Assembly: GCF_009901565.1 (NCBI RefSeq)
Contig: NZ_WXEW01000010.1
Coordinates: forward strand, 367,644 to 431,643
Direction of reading: 5' to 3'
From: Herbidospora solisilvae
Lineage (GTDB): Bacteria; Actinomycetota; Actinomycetes; Streptosporangiales; Streptosporangiaceae
Length of the DNA stretch: 64,000 nucleotides
Part shown: positions 9,692 through 18,635 of the stretch, one piece after another
How the letters are laid out: each line of letters opens with the position of its first letter
Position numbering within the stretch: the first letter of the stretch is position 1
Notes under the pieces: model-generated
Seen by the model: the letters and a program-made list of their open reading frames with translations, nothing else
Told to the model about the DNA's origin: nothing
Databases searched by the model: none
Program-made: the position numbers and the translations under genes

Positions 9692-10368
9692 GACCCGATC
9701 GGGATGTCCAGCACCACCGCGTGGCCGCCCGATTCGTCGATCAGGTGCTCCTCCAGCGCGGGCCCCACCACGTTCAGGCCGTGGCGGCCGATCCAGGTGA
9801 ACAGGTCGTGGCCCGCCCGCACCACGCCCTCGGGCGTGGGCAGCACCGCCCTGACCACCTCGCGGGCCGGGAGGGCGAGCGGCTCGCCGCCCTCGTCGGG
9901 CACGGCCGCGGAGAAGGGGCCGTCGAGCCAAGTCAGCAGGGTCCCCGAACACTGTCCGGCCAGTTCGGAGGGGTGGGTGGCGGTCAGCCGGCGTATCTTC
10001 AGGCGGCGGGCCCCGGTGGTGGCGGTGCGGGGGACGACGGTCAGCGGGTCGGCGAGGTAGTGCTCGGCCTCGGCGGCCGTGGCCGTCAGGGCGGCGAGGT
10101 CGGCGCGGAGGCGGGCGAGGGTCTCGGCGACGGCCCGGCGGGTCTCGCTCTCCGGGGCGTCGAGCAGGTCGGCGATGTCGCGCAGCGGCAGGCCCAGGCG
10201 TTGCAGGGCGCGGATGCGTTCGAGGCGGGACAGCTCGGCGACGCCGTACCAGCGGTAGCCGGTGAGGTGGTCGACGGCGGCGGGCCGCAGCAGACCGGTT
10301 CTGTCGTAGTGGCGCAGGGTGCGTTCCGACACCCCCGCCATGCGGGCCAGCCGCCCGATTCGCCACAT
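9688..10368 (-). CDS. MerR-family regulator with GyrI-like effector domain
   Basis: This is a 226-aa protein. The N-terminal MerR winged helix is clear (WRIGRLARMAGVSERTLRHYDRTGLL, then GYRWYGVAELSRLERIRALQRLGLPLRDI). A coiled-coil linker follows, and the C-terminal half resembles the GyrI-like/BmrR multidrug-binding domain, ending in EEHLIDESGGHAVVLDIPI. This predicts activation by a small hydrophobic ligand. It is divergent from a membrane protein gene, and the shared region holds a MerR-type promoter. Its stop overlaps the end of the convergent response-regulator gene by 4 nt. Confidence 0.85.
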   Translation of the reverse strand: MWRIGRLARMAGVSERTLRHYDRTGLLRPAAVDHLTGYRWYGVAELSRLERIRALQRLGLPLRDIADLLDAPESETRRAVAETLARLRADLAALTATAAEAEHYLADPLTVVPRTATTGARRLKIRRLTATHPSELAGQCSGTLLTWLDGPFSAAVPDEGGEPLALPAREVVRAVLPTPEGVVRAGHDLFTWIGRHGLNVVGPALEEHLIDESGGHAVVLDIPIGS

Positions 10369-10370
10369 GC

Positions 10371-10402
10371 TTGACCTTGTCCGTGCGTCAGGGTTCTACG
10401 GT
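10371..10402 (+). promoter_or_regulatory. MerR-type long-spacer promoter with operator dyad
   Basis: The -35 TTGACC (10371-10376) and -10 TACGGT (10397-10402) are separated by 20 bp. MerR activators use such over-long spacers. An imperfect dyad, ACCTTG (10374-10379) and CAGGGT (10389-10394), sits between them with 5 of 6 pairs matching. The -10 is 6 nt from the ATG at 10409, so the mRNA is probably leaderless. Confidence 0.65.
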
Positions 10403-10408
10403 CCCGGC

Positions 10409-11002
10409 ATGACCGACCTGTCCAGGCTCGCCGGAGTCCTGCTGCTGTCCTCGTTCACCGCCATGGTCGCCGGAGTCGCGGTGGCGGTGCCATCGGGGTT
10501 GACCCTGAATCCGTCCGATCTCGACGCCACGCTGCGCGCCGTGCACGACCAGACCGGCCCGCACCTCCTCTCCCTGGGCCTCGACGTGCTCGGCTGGCTG
10601 GCGCTGACCGCCGCCGGGCTCGCCCTGGCCGGGCTGCCGGGCGGGCTGCTCGCCGCCGCCGGGCTGGCCGGGCTGCTGCACGACGCGGGCAACCTCGCGG
10701 TCACCCAGCTCACCGATGATCCCGGCGCGGCGCTGCCGGTGCTGCTCACCGCCAAGTGGGCGGTCAACCTGGCGGGGCTGGTGTGGACCGCCGCCACCGC
10801 CGCCGGAGCGGCCCTGCTCCCGCTGCCCCGGTGGCTTCGGCGGGCGGGCGGCCTCGCGGCCCTGTCGGGTCTGGCGGCCGTCGCGCTTCCCTGGACGTCC
10901 GGCCTCGCGGGCCCGTCGGCGGCGCTGGAGCAGGCGGGCTACGCCCTGCACCTTCCCGTCATGATCTGGTACGTCGTCCTCGGCCTGCGCCTGGCGAAAT
11001 AG
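10409..11002 (+). CDS. Membrane protein controlled by divergent MerR regulator
   Basis: This is a 197-aa very hydrophobic protein with about six transmembrane segments, rich in Ala, Gly and Leu. The first helix is GVLLLSSFTAMVAGVAVAV. I recognise no family. The ATG was chosen from the MerR-type promoter, which places the transcription start at this codon. Given the MerR partner with a likely ligand-binding domain, a role in the response to a membrane-active or hydrophobic compound is possible. This is inference from context only. Confidence 0.7.
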   Translation: MTDLSRLAGVLLLSSFTAMVAGVAVAVPSGLTLNPSDLDATLRAVHDQTGPHLLSLGLDVLGWLALTAAGLALAGLPGGLLAAAGLAGLLHDAGNLAVTQLTDDPGAALPVLLTAKWAVNLAGLVWTAATAAGAALLPLPRWLRRAGGLAALSGLAAVALPWTSGLAGPSAALEQAGYALHLPVMIWYVVLGLRLAK

Positions 11003-11179
11003 TCGGATTGTCCAGCCCGACACACAATTCCACCATTCCAGCCACGCTCAGAGCACCCGTAGTTTCTTCCTCACCCGCGTTCATCTGTCTAGTGAGGCGG
11101 CCCGCCCCGACGGACGGCCCGCCGTTGACCTGGACTTATGCTCGGCCGTGGCCTGAGGCGAAGCAGCGATGGAGAAGGT

Positions 11180-13597
11180 GTGAGCGACGAGACGAATGGC
11201 ACCCGCGCCCTGATCGGGATCACCGGCGACGGCGTGCGGCTGACCGTGAGCCGCGATGCGGCGACGGTCGTGGACGGGGTCGCGCTCGGCTTCTCCCTCG
11301 GCGGCCTGCGGCTGGGCGTGGCCCCCGAACAGGTGAGCGTCACCGAGCGGGTGGTCCGCGACCGGTTCGCCCTGCACTCGGGCAAGGCGACCGGCCCGCA
11401 CGACTACGAGCACCGGGAGACCGTGCACACCTTCCGCGAGGAGGGCGTGGTCTGGCAGGCGATCGTGCGCACCGGCCCCCACGGGGCCGCCGTGCGCTAC
11501 GCGCTGCCCCTTCTGGACGGCACCGCCGAGGTCACCGCCGACCACACCGCCGTGCCGCTGCCCGCCGGGTCGCGCAACTGGGTGCTCGACTACCAGACCT
11601 GGTACGAGACCCCGCGCTACGGCGTCGACACCGCCGACCTGGAGGAAGGCGCCTACGGCCTGCCCTTCCTCACCCGCCTCGACCCGGCCGTCCACCTGCT
11701 GATCACCGAGTCGGGCATCGACGGCCGGTTCGCCGGGGCGCACCTGCGCTGGGACGGCGCCCTGCGCTTCACCCTCGCCGACGCGGGCGTCGAGGTCGCC
11801 CGGGGCGTCGTGACCCCGTGGCGGGTGCTGCTCGTCGGGAGCCTGGACGAACTGGTCTCCTCGTTGTTCGTCGAGGAGCTGGCCCCGGCCGCCACGCCCG
11901 AGCTGGAGGCGGCCGACTGGGTGCGTCCGGGCCGGGCGGCCTGGTCGTGGTGGTCGGACTTCTACTCCGGCGCCCAGCTCGGCAAGCAGAAGCACTTCGT
12001 GGACGTCGCCGCCGACCTCGGCTGGGAGCACCTGCTGATCGACTGCGGCTGGGAGGAGACCTGGGTCCCGGAGATCGTCGCGTACGCGAGCCTGCGGGGG
12101 ATCCAGGTGCACCTGTGGACCATCTGGCGTGACCTCAACAGCCCCGAGGACCTGCGCAGGCTCGCCTTGTGGCGGTCGTGGGGGGTGGCCGGGATCAAGG
12201 TCGACTTCATGGAGTCGGAGTCGAAGGACCGCTACCGCTGGTACGACACGATCCTCACCGAGTCGGCCCGGCTCGGCCTCATGGTCAACTTCCACGGCTC
12301 GGTCGTCCCGCGCGGCTGGGCCCGCACCTTCCCCCAGGTCATCGGCTACGAGGCCGTCAGGGGCGCCGAATACTACGTGTTCTTCGAGAACCAGGCGCTC
12401 ACCGCCTCCCACAACGTCATCCAGCCGTTCACCCGCAACGTCGTCGGCGCGATGGACGCCACCCCGGTGGCCTTCGGGGCGGCCGGCCGGACCACCGGCG
12501 ACGGCCACGAACTCGGCCTCGCGGTGGCCTTCGAGTGCGGCATCACCCACTTCGCCGACCACGTCGACGCCTACGCCTCCCGTCCCGCCGCTGCCCGGTT
12601 CCTGGCGGAGCTGGCCCCGGCCTGGGACGAGACCGTGCTGCTGGCGGGCGACCCCGACACCCACGCCGTCATCGCCCGCCGGTCCGGCGACCGCTGGTTC
12701 GTCGGCGGCGTCGCCACCGGCGAGGCCCGCACGATCCACGTGCCCCTCGACGCCGTCGCCGGACCCGACGCGCAGGTGTGGATCGTCGGCGACGACCTCA
12801 CCGAGACCAAGGCGACGGGGAGCTTCGACGTCCCGGTCGCCCGCGACGGCGGGTTCGCCGCCATCGTCGCCCCGGCGGGCACGGAGGTGTTCCGCGCCCG
12901 GTCCCGGCCGCGACTGACGCCGCCGGAGGCCGTCCCGATCGCCGAACTGGACGCCGACGGCACCACGACGATCACCACCGGCCCCGCCGACCGGCTGCGC
13001 CCGCCCCCGGGCTGGACCGCCGAACGGCGTACCGGCACCGAGTGGCTGGTCCGCGCCCGGGGCCTGCTCCCGGGACGGCTCGGCGTGGTCACCGTCGAAC
13101 GCGACGGCGACGGCGTCGTCCCGGTCGTCGCCCACACCCGGGTGTTCCACCCGCTGACCGAGGGCGAGCACGCCCTCTCCGACCTGCCGATGACCGCCTT
13201 CGTCAACGCCGACGGCCCGGTCGAGCGCGACATGTCCAACGGCGGCGGCAACCCCCGCGACGGCGGCCCGCTGCGGGTGGCCGGGCGGGAGTTCGCCCGC
13301 GGCCTCGGCACCGCCCCGCCCTCGGAGGCGCACTTCCATCTCGGCGGCCGGGCCGCCCGCCTCACCGGCGCCGTCGGCGTCGACGACGAGTCGGCGGGCC
13401 GGGCCTCGGTCGCGGTGCTCGCCGACGGCCGGGAGATCTTCGCCGCCGACGTCGCCGCGGGTCAGCCCGTCATCCCCTTCGACCTGGACGTCTCGGGCGT
13501 CCGCACGCTCGTCCTGCGCGGCCTGGAAGGCGGCTCCGCGCACGTCGACTGGGTCGAGGCCATCGTCCACGTACACCAACCCCCCAGCACGAACTGA
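11180..13597 (+). CDS. GH97 glycoside hydrolase with C-terminal NPCBM domain
   Basis: This is an 805-aa protein. The N-terminal GH97 beta-sandwich (residues ~10-250) precedes a TIM barrel (WSWWSDFYSG, LIDCGWEE, IKVDFM, NFHGSVVPRG, GYEAVRGAEYY). The last ~140 residues resemble an NPCBM galactose-binding-like domain. Asp342 in IKVDFM sits where retaining GH97 alpha-galactosidases carry the nucleophile, whereas inverting alpha-glucosidases differ there. The GH36 neighbour supports alpha-galactosidase activity. No signal peptide is evident, suggesting cytoplasmic action on imported oligosaccharides. The GTG start has GGAG 5 nt upstream. It is the first gene of an operon continuing through the importer to GH36. 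Confidence 0.85.
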   Translation: MSDETNGTRALIGITGDGVRLTVSRDAATVVDGVALGFSLGGLRLGVAPEQVSVTERVVRDRFALHSGKATGPHDYEHRETVHTFREEGVVWQAIVRTGPHGAAVRYALPLLDGTAEVTADHTAVPLPAGSRNWVLDYQTWYETPRYGVDTADLEEGAYGLPFLTRLDPAVHLLITESGIDGRFAGAHLRWDGALRFTLADAGVEVARGVVTPWRVLLVGSLDELVSSLFVEELAPAATPELEAADWVRPGRAAWSWWSDFYSGAQLGKQKHFVDVAADLGWEHLLIDCGWEETWVPEIVAYASLRGIQVHLWTIWRDLNSPEDLRRLALWRSWGVAGIKVDFMESESKDRYRWYDTILTESARLGLMVNFHGSVVPRGWARTFPQVIGYEAVRGAEYYVFFENQALTASHNVIQPFTRNVVGAMDATPVAFGAAGRTTGDGHELGLAVAFECGITHFADHVDAYASRPAAARFLAELAPAWDETVLLAGDPDTHAVIARRSGDRWFVGGVATGEARTIHVPLDAVAGPDAQVWIVGDDLTETKATGSFDVPVARDGGFAAIVAPAGTEVFRARSRPRLTPPEAVPIAELDADGTTTITTGPADRLRPPPGWTAERRTGTEWLVRARGLLPGRLGVVTVERDGDGVVPVVAHTRVFHPLTEGEHALSDLPMTAFVNADGPVERDMSNGGGNPRDGGPLRVAGREFARGLGTAPPSEAHFHLGGRAARLTGAVGVDDESAGRASVAVLADGREIFAADVAAGQPVIPFDLDVSGVRTLVLRGLEGGSAHVDWVEAIVHVHQPPSTN

Positions 13598-13608
13598 AGA
13601 GGTACGAC

Positions 13609-14868
13609 ATGAGACACACCTGGACGGCCGCCCTGGCCGTGGCGGCGACCCTTCTCACCGCCTGCTCCGGAGGCGAGTCCCCCGGCACCGCGAACACGGC
13701 GGAGAAGGTCACGCTCACCTACGCCAACTGGAGCGAGGACCAGGCCCCCGCGATGGAGCAGATCGCCGCCGAGTTCCAGAAGCAGAACCCGAACATCACC
13801 GTCAAGGTGCAGACGCTGCCCTGGCCCGAGTACTGGTCGACCCTCCAGGTCGGCGCGGCGGGCGGCACCGCCCCGGACGCCTTTTGGATGCTCGCCGACC
13901 ACTTCCGCGAGTACGCCAAGGGCGGTGCCCTGATCGACCTGTCCGACACGGTGAAGACGGCCGGCATCGACATGACCGCCTATCCCAAGGCCGTGTCCGA
14001 CTCCTACACGTACGAGGGCAAGATCTTCGCCCTGCCGAAGGACTTCGACACCAACGGCATCTGGTACAACAAGGCGCTGTTCGACGCGGCGGGCGTGAGC
14101 TACCCCGACGACACGTGGGGCTGGCAGCAGGTGCAGGACGCCGCCAAGAAGCTGACCGACCCGGCCAAGGGCGTGTGGGGCATCGCCGCCCCGATCGACG
14201 CGCAGGGCGGCTACTACAACACGATCCTCCAGGCCGGCGGCAGCATCATCAAGCCGGGCGGCACGGCCTCCGACTTCGCCGGGCCCGAGGCGGTCGCCGG
14301 GCTGAAGTTCTGGACCGACCTGCAGAAGGCCGGCTCGTCGCCGACGCTGAAGCAGCTCTCCGACACCGAGGCGGTGTCCATGTTCGAGAGCCAGAAGGTC
14401 GCCATGTACTTCTCCGGCGCCTACTGGGCGCTGCGTTTCCACAAGAACGCCGACCTGAAGGGCAAGGTCGACGTCGCCCCGCTGCCGCAGGGCGTCAAGC
14501 GCGCCACCGTGACCAGCGGCATCGGCAACGCCGGGTACGCCGGCACCAAGCACCCCGAGGAGCTGAAGAAGTTCCTTGCCTTCCTCGGCGGCGCCAAGGC
14601 GGCCGAGATCCAGGCGGCCACCGGCACCGTGCTCCCGGCCTACAAGGGCACCCAGCAGCCGTGGCTCGACTCGATGCCGGAGTTCAAGCTCCAGGTGTTC
14701 ATCGACGCCGTCGACTACAGCGTGCCGCTGCCCGTCGCCGGCGACACCGCCGAGTGGCAGGGCCTGGCGGCGCAGTACCTGGCCCCGGCCTGGGACGGCG
14801 CCAAGCCCGTGGAGGAGGCGGCCAAGGAGTACCAGGCCGCCGTCGACGAGGTGCTCGCCGAACAATGA
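13609..14868 (+). CDS. ABC sugar transporter, substrate-binding lipoprotein
   Basis: This is a 419-aa extracytoplasmic binding protein. The signal peptide ends in a lipobox (LLTAC, Cys near residue 19), so the mature protein is lipid-anchored. The remainder is a family 1 sugar-binding fold: TYANWSEDQAPAMEQIAAEF, DAFWMLADHFREY, LPKDFDTNGIWYNKALFDAAG. GAAGAGG precedes the ATG. It follows GH97 by 11 nt and overlaps the first permease start. The substrate is probably an alpha-galactoside, judged from the flanking GH97 and GH36 enzymes. No ATPase gene lies in the operon, so a shared MsiK-type ATPase is presumed. Confidence 0.88.
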   Translation: MRHTWTAALAVAATLLTACSGGESPGTANTAEKVTLTYANWSEDQAPAMEQIAAEFQKQNPNITVKVQTLPWPEYWSTLQVGAAGGTAPDAFWMLADHFREYAKGGALIDLSDTVKTAGIDMTAYPKAVSDSYTYEGKIFALPKDFDTNGIWYNKALFDAAGVSYPDDTWGWQQVQDAAKKLTDPAKGVWGIAAPIDAQGGYYNTILQAGGSIIKPGGTASDFAGPEAVAGLKFWTDLQKAGSSPTLKQLSDTEAVSMFESQKVAMYFSGAYWALRFHKNADLKGKVDVAPLPQGVKRATVTSGIGNAGYAGTKHPEELKKFLAFLGGAKAAEIQAATGTVLPAYKGTQQPWLDSMPEFKLQVFIDAVDYSVPLPVAGDTAEWQGLAAQYLAPAWDGAKPVEEAAKEYQAAVDEVLAEQ

Positions 14869-15737
14869 CGTCCTCAGCCAGGTGGGCGCTGCTGTTCGTC
14901 GCGCCCGCGACCGTCGGCCTGGTCGCGCTCTACCTCTGGCCGTTCCTGTCGACGTTCGTCAAGAGCTTCCAGGACGTCCCGGCGTTCGGGCCCGCCACGT
15001 ACACGGGCCTGGACAACTACGTCGAGCTCGCCGGCGACGGCGAGGTGTGGCAGGCGTTCGGGAACTCGGCGCTCTACACCGTGCTCGTGCTGCTCGGCAT
15101 CCCGCTCGCGGTGGTGCTGGCCGCGCTGATCGAGCAGGTGAGCCGGGGGCGCACGGTCTACCGGGTGTTGTTCTTCCTGCCGGTCGTGACGCTGCCGGTG
15201 GCCGTCGGCATGGTCTGGCGCTTCATCTACAACGGCGACTTCGGGCTGCTCAACCACGTGCTCTCGTGGTTCGGGATCGACGGGCACTACTGGGTGGCCG
15301 ACGCCCGCTTCACGATCTACGCCTTCGCCGCCGTGGGCATCTGGATGGGCCTGGGCATCAACCTGATCATCCTGGGCGCGGGGCTGCAGGCGATCCCGAA
15401 GGCCGTGTACGAGGCGTCGGCGCTCGACGGCGCGGGCCGGGTGAGGCAGTTCTTCCACATCACCGTGCCGCTGCTGAGCCCGAGCATCTTCTTCGTGACG
15501 ATCCTCACCGTGATCGCCGCGCTCCAGATGTTCGACCTGATCTTCATCATGCTGCGCAGCGTGAACAACACCGCGCTGGCCGACTCCAAGACGATCGTCT
15601 ACCTGTTCTACGAGAAGGCGTTCGTCCAGTTCCAGCAGGGATACGGCGCGGCGATCGCCATCGTGCTGCTGATCGTGATCATGATCGCGACGGCGCTGCA
15701 GTTCCGGCTCCAGAGATCGTGGGTCTTCTATGGGTGA
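14865..15737 (+). CDS. ABC sugar transporter permease (MalF-like)
   Basis: This is a 290-aa inner-membrane permease with six predicted helices. The cytoplasmic EAA loop reads YEASALDGAGRVRQFFHITVPLL, the contact site for the ATPase. The ATG overlaps the stop of the binding-protein gene as ATGA, and its own 3' end overlaps the next permease by 8 nt. The three genes are therefore translationally coupled. It forms the heterodimeric channel with the next gene product. Confidence 0.88.
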   Translation: MTSSARWALLFVAPATVGLVALYLWPFLSTFVKSFQDVPAFGPATYTGLDNYVELAGDGEVWQAFGNSALYTVLVLLGIPLAVVLAALIEQVSRGRTVYRVLFFLPVVTLPVAVGMVWRFIYNGDFGLLNHVLSWFGIDGHYWVADARFTIYAFAAVGIWMGLGINLIILGAGLQAIPKAVYEASALDGAGRVRQFFHITVPLLSPSIFFVTILTVIAALQMFDLIFIMLRSVNNTALADSKTIVYLFYEKAFVQFQQGYGAAIAIVLLIVIMIATALQFRLQRSWVFYG

Positions 15738-16548
15738 GCGCCGCACGTGGCCGATCCACCTGCTGCTGGTGATCGCGTCCGTGATCATGGTGGTGCCGTT
15801 CGTCTGGCAGATCCTCACCGTCTTCAAGACGACGCCCGAGGTGGCCCGGATCCCGCCGACGCTGCTGCCGGAGGAGTTCAGCCTGCACTCCTTCGAGACG
15901 TTCTTCTCGACGGTGCCGTTCTGGTCGATGTTCGCGGTCTCCACCGGCTCGCTGGTGCTGCGCGTCGCCGGCCAGGTCGTGGTCGCCGCCCTGGCCGGAT
16001 ACGCCTTCGCGCGGCTGCCGTTCCCCGGCAGGAACGTGCTGTTCGGGCTGTTCCTCGCGATGCTGATGGTGCCCAGCCAGCTCTTCCTGATCGGCCAGTA
16101 CGGCCTGGTCCGCGACTTCGGCCTGCTCGACACCCTCCCGGCCCTGGCGATCCCCGGCATGTTCTCGGCGTTCGGCACCTTCCTGATGCGCCAGGCCTTC
16201 ATGAACCTGCCGCCGGACTTCGAGGAGGCGGCCCGGCTCGACGGCGCCAACCCCTTCCAGGTCTTCTGGCACGTCATGCTCCCGATGACCAAGCCGACCC
16301 TGGCCGCCCTGACCGTGCTGACCGGCCTCTACTCGTGGAACGACCTGCTCTGGCCGCTGATCGTCTCGCCCTCGGGCGAGAACCGGCCGCTGCCGGTCGG
16401 CCTGGCCGGGCTGCAGGGCCAGTTCGGCACCGACTACCCGACGCTGATGGCCGGCGCGCTCGTCTGCTCGATCCCGCTCGTGTTCGTCTTCCTGCTGCTG
16501 CAGCGCCAGTTCTTCCGGGGCATCGCCAGCAGCGGACTCAAAGGATAG
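15730..16548 (+). CDS. ABC sugar transporter permease (MalG-like)
   Basis: This is a 272-aa membrane protein, the second channel subunit. Six helices are expected and the EAA loop reads FEEAARLDGANPFQVFWHVMLPM. The C-terminus FRGIASSGLKG is typical of MalG-type permeases. The start overlaps the previous gene by 8 nt. Only 5 nt separate its stop from the GH36 gene, placing transport and hydrolysis of the same substrate in one operon. Confidence 0.88.
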   Translation: MGERRTWPIHLLLVIASVIMVVPFVWQILTVFKTTPEVARIPPTLLPEEFSLHSFETFFSTVPFWSMFAVSTGSLVLRVAGQVVVAALAGYAFARLPFPGRNVLFGLFLAMLMVPSQLFLIGQYGLVRDFGLLDTLPALAIPGMFSAFGTFLMRQAFMNLPPDFEEAARLDGANPFQVFWHVMLPMTKPTLAALTVLTGLYSWNDLLWPLIVSPSGENRPLPVGLAGLQGQFGTDYPTLMAGALVCSIPLVFVFLLLQRQFFRGIASSGLKG

Positions 16549-16553
16549 GAATC

Positions 16554-18635
16554 ATGCACCCGATCCACCTGCGCGCGGGCGGCACCAGCGTGGTCGTCGC
16601 CGTCGACGGCGGGCGGCTGCCGCGCGTCCTGCACTGGGGCCCCGACCTGGGCGACCTCGGGCCCGGCGCGCTGGCCGACCTCCAGCGGGCGGCGCTCCCG
16701 GCCGTCGGCGACAGCGCCGTCACCTACCCGCAGCCCGTCCCGGTGCTGCCGCAGCTCCACGAGGGCTGGCTCGGCCGACCGGGGCTCACCGGGGACGGCG
16801 ACGGGCGGCGCTGGGCGCCGTACTTCCGGGACGCCGTGCACACGGTCGAGGGGACCGTGCTCTGGACGGCCGCCCGTGACCCCGAGTTCGGGCTCGCCGT
16901 CGACGTCGAGATCGAGGTGCTGCCCGGCAGCGGGCTGGTGCGGCAGCGGGCCCGGGTGGTCAACGAGGCGGCGGAGCCGTACCGGATCGGCTCCTTCGAG
17001 CTGGCGCTGCCGGTGCCGCCGGAGGCCACCGAGCTGCTCGACCTGACCGGGCGCTGGGCGCTGGAGCGGGTGCCGCAGCGGCGTCCGTTCCAGGTCGGCG
17101 AGTGGGTGCGCGCCTCGCGCGGCGGCAAGCCGGGACTGGAGCACACCCTGCTGCTGGCGGCCGGGGAACGCGGCTTCGGCTTCCGGCGGGGGCTCGTGTG
17201 GGCCACCCACCTGGCGTGGAGCGGCAACCAGGTGCTCGCCGCCGAGCTGACCCCGGCGGGCACCCGCCACCTGGCGGCCGGCGAGGTGCTGCTGCCGGGC
17301 GAGGTCGTGCTGGGCCCGGGGGAGGCGTTCCAGAGCCGCTGGCAGTACGGGTCGTGGGGCGACGGCCTCGACGAGCTGGCCGGGCGGTTCCACCGGCATC
17401 TCCGGTCCCGCCCCCGACCGCCCCGGCCCGTGGTGCTGAACACGTGGGAGGCCGTCTACTTCCGGCACGACCTCGACACCCTGGTCGCGCTCGCCGAACG
17501 CGGCGCGGAACTGGGCGCCGAGCGGTTCGTGCTCGACGACGGCTGGTTCCTCGGCCGCCGCGACGACACCACCTCGCTGGGCGACTGGACGGTCGACCCC
17601 GAGGTGTGGCCCGCCGGGCTCGGGCCGCTGGCCGAGCGGGTGCGCGAGCTGGGCATGGACTTCGGGCTCTGGTTCGAGCCCGAGATGGTCAACCTCGACT
17701 CCGACCTGGCCCGGCGGCACCCCGAGTGGGTCTTCCAGGCCGGGCACGGCCCCGGGTTGCCCTCCCGCCACCAGCACGTGCTGAACCTGGGGCACCCCGA
17801 GGCGTACGCGTACGTGTTCGAGCGCATGAGCTCGCTCGTGGCGGCGCTGGACATCGCGTACATCAAGTGGGACCACAACCGCTACCTGCTCGACGCGGGC
17901 GAGCGGCCCGGCGTGCGCCGGCAGGTCGAGCAGGTCTACCGGCTGATGGCCGAGCTCAAGGCGGCCCATCCCGGGCTGGAGATCGAGTCGTGCGCCAGCG
18001 GCGGCGGGCGGGTCGACCTCGGCGTGCTGGAGTTCGCCGACCGGATCTGGCCCAGCGACTGCAACGACCCGCACGAGCGGCTGGAGATCCAGCGCTGGAC
18101 CGGGCTGCTGGTCCCGCCGGAGACGCAGGGCACCCACATCGGCGCGGCCGAGTCGCACACCACCCACCGTGTGCACCCCCTCGACTACCGCGCCGAGAAG
18201 GCGCTGTGGGGACACCTGGGCATCGAGGTCAACCTGCTGACCGCCGACGCGGAGACCCTCGCGGCGCTGGCCCGCTGGGTCGCCTTCCACAAGGAGCACC
18301 GCGACCTGCTGCACTCGGGCGACGTCGTGCACGCCGACCTCCCCGACCCCGCCTTCCGGCTGGAGGGCGTGGTGGCGGCCGACCGCTCCGAGGCCCTCTA
18401 CGCCTTCAGCGTGGTCGAGCGCCCCGCCGTCTGGCCGCCGGGCCGCATCGCCTTCCCCGGCCTGGACGACGACCGCTCCTACCGGGTCGAGGCGGTGTAT
18501 CCCGGCTCGCCGCCCGGGGGCGTGCTGCCGCCGTGGCAGCACACCGGGGTCACCCTGCCCGGCCGGGCGCTGCGGGTGGAGGCCCCCTCGCTGGACGCCG
18601 ACCGTTCGGTGCTCTTCCGCGTCGTCGCCGTCTAG
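16554..18635 (+). CDS. GH36 alpha-galactosidase
   Basis: This is a 693-aa enzyme of the bacterial GH36 type: an N-terminal beta-sandwich, a TIM barrel and a C-terminal beta domain. Barrel motifs include LNTWEAVYF, LDDGWF, WFEPEMVN and IESCASGGGRVD. Asp440 in IKWDHN is the expected nucleophile and Asp502 in WPSDCND the expected acid/base. It hydrolyses terminal alpha-1,6-galactosides such as melibiose and raffinose in characterised relatives. No signal peptide is visible, so it acts after import. An AGGA site precedes the ATG. Its stop overlaps the convergent AraC gene by 4 nt. Confidence 0.92.
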   Translation: MHPIHLRAGGTSVVVAVDGGRLPRVLHWGPDLGDLGPGALADLQRAALPAVGDSAVTYPQPVPVLPQLHEGWLGRPGLTGDGDGRRWAPYFRDAVHTVEGTVLWTAARDPEFGLAVDVEIEVLPGSGLVRQRARVVNEAAEPYRIGSFELALPVPPEATELLDLTGRWALERVPQRRPFQVGEWVRASRGGKPGLEHTLLLAAGERGFGFRRGLVWATHLAWSGNQVLAAELTPAGTRHLAAGEVLLPGEVVLGPGEAFQSRWQYGSWGDGLDELAGRFHRHLRSRPRPPRPVVLNTWEAVYFRHDLDTLVALAERGAELGAERFVLDDGWFLGRRDDTTSLGDWTVDPEVWPAGLGPLAERVRELGMDFGLWFEPEMVNLDSDLARRHPEWVFQAGHGPGLPSRHQHVLNLGHPEAYAYVFERMSSLVAALDIAYIKWDHNRYLLDAGERPGVRRQVEQVYRLMAELKAAHPGLEIESCASGGGRVDLGVLEFADRIWPSDCNDPHERLEIQRWTGLLVPPETQGTHIGAAESHTTHRVHPLDYRAEKALWGHLGIEVNLLTADAETLAALARWVAFHKEHRDLLHSGDVVHADLPDPAFRLEGVVAADRSEALYAFSVVERPAVWPPGRIAFPGLDDDRSYRVEAVYPGSPPGGVLPPWQHTGVTLPGRALRVEAPSLDADRSVLFRVVAV

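Noticed and set aside
11081..13579. 832-codon minus-strand frame opposite GH97
   Set aside because: Low-complexity product, no ribosome site, mirrors GH97 codon periodicity.
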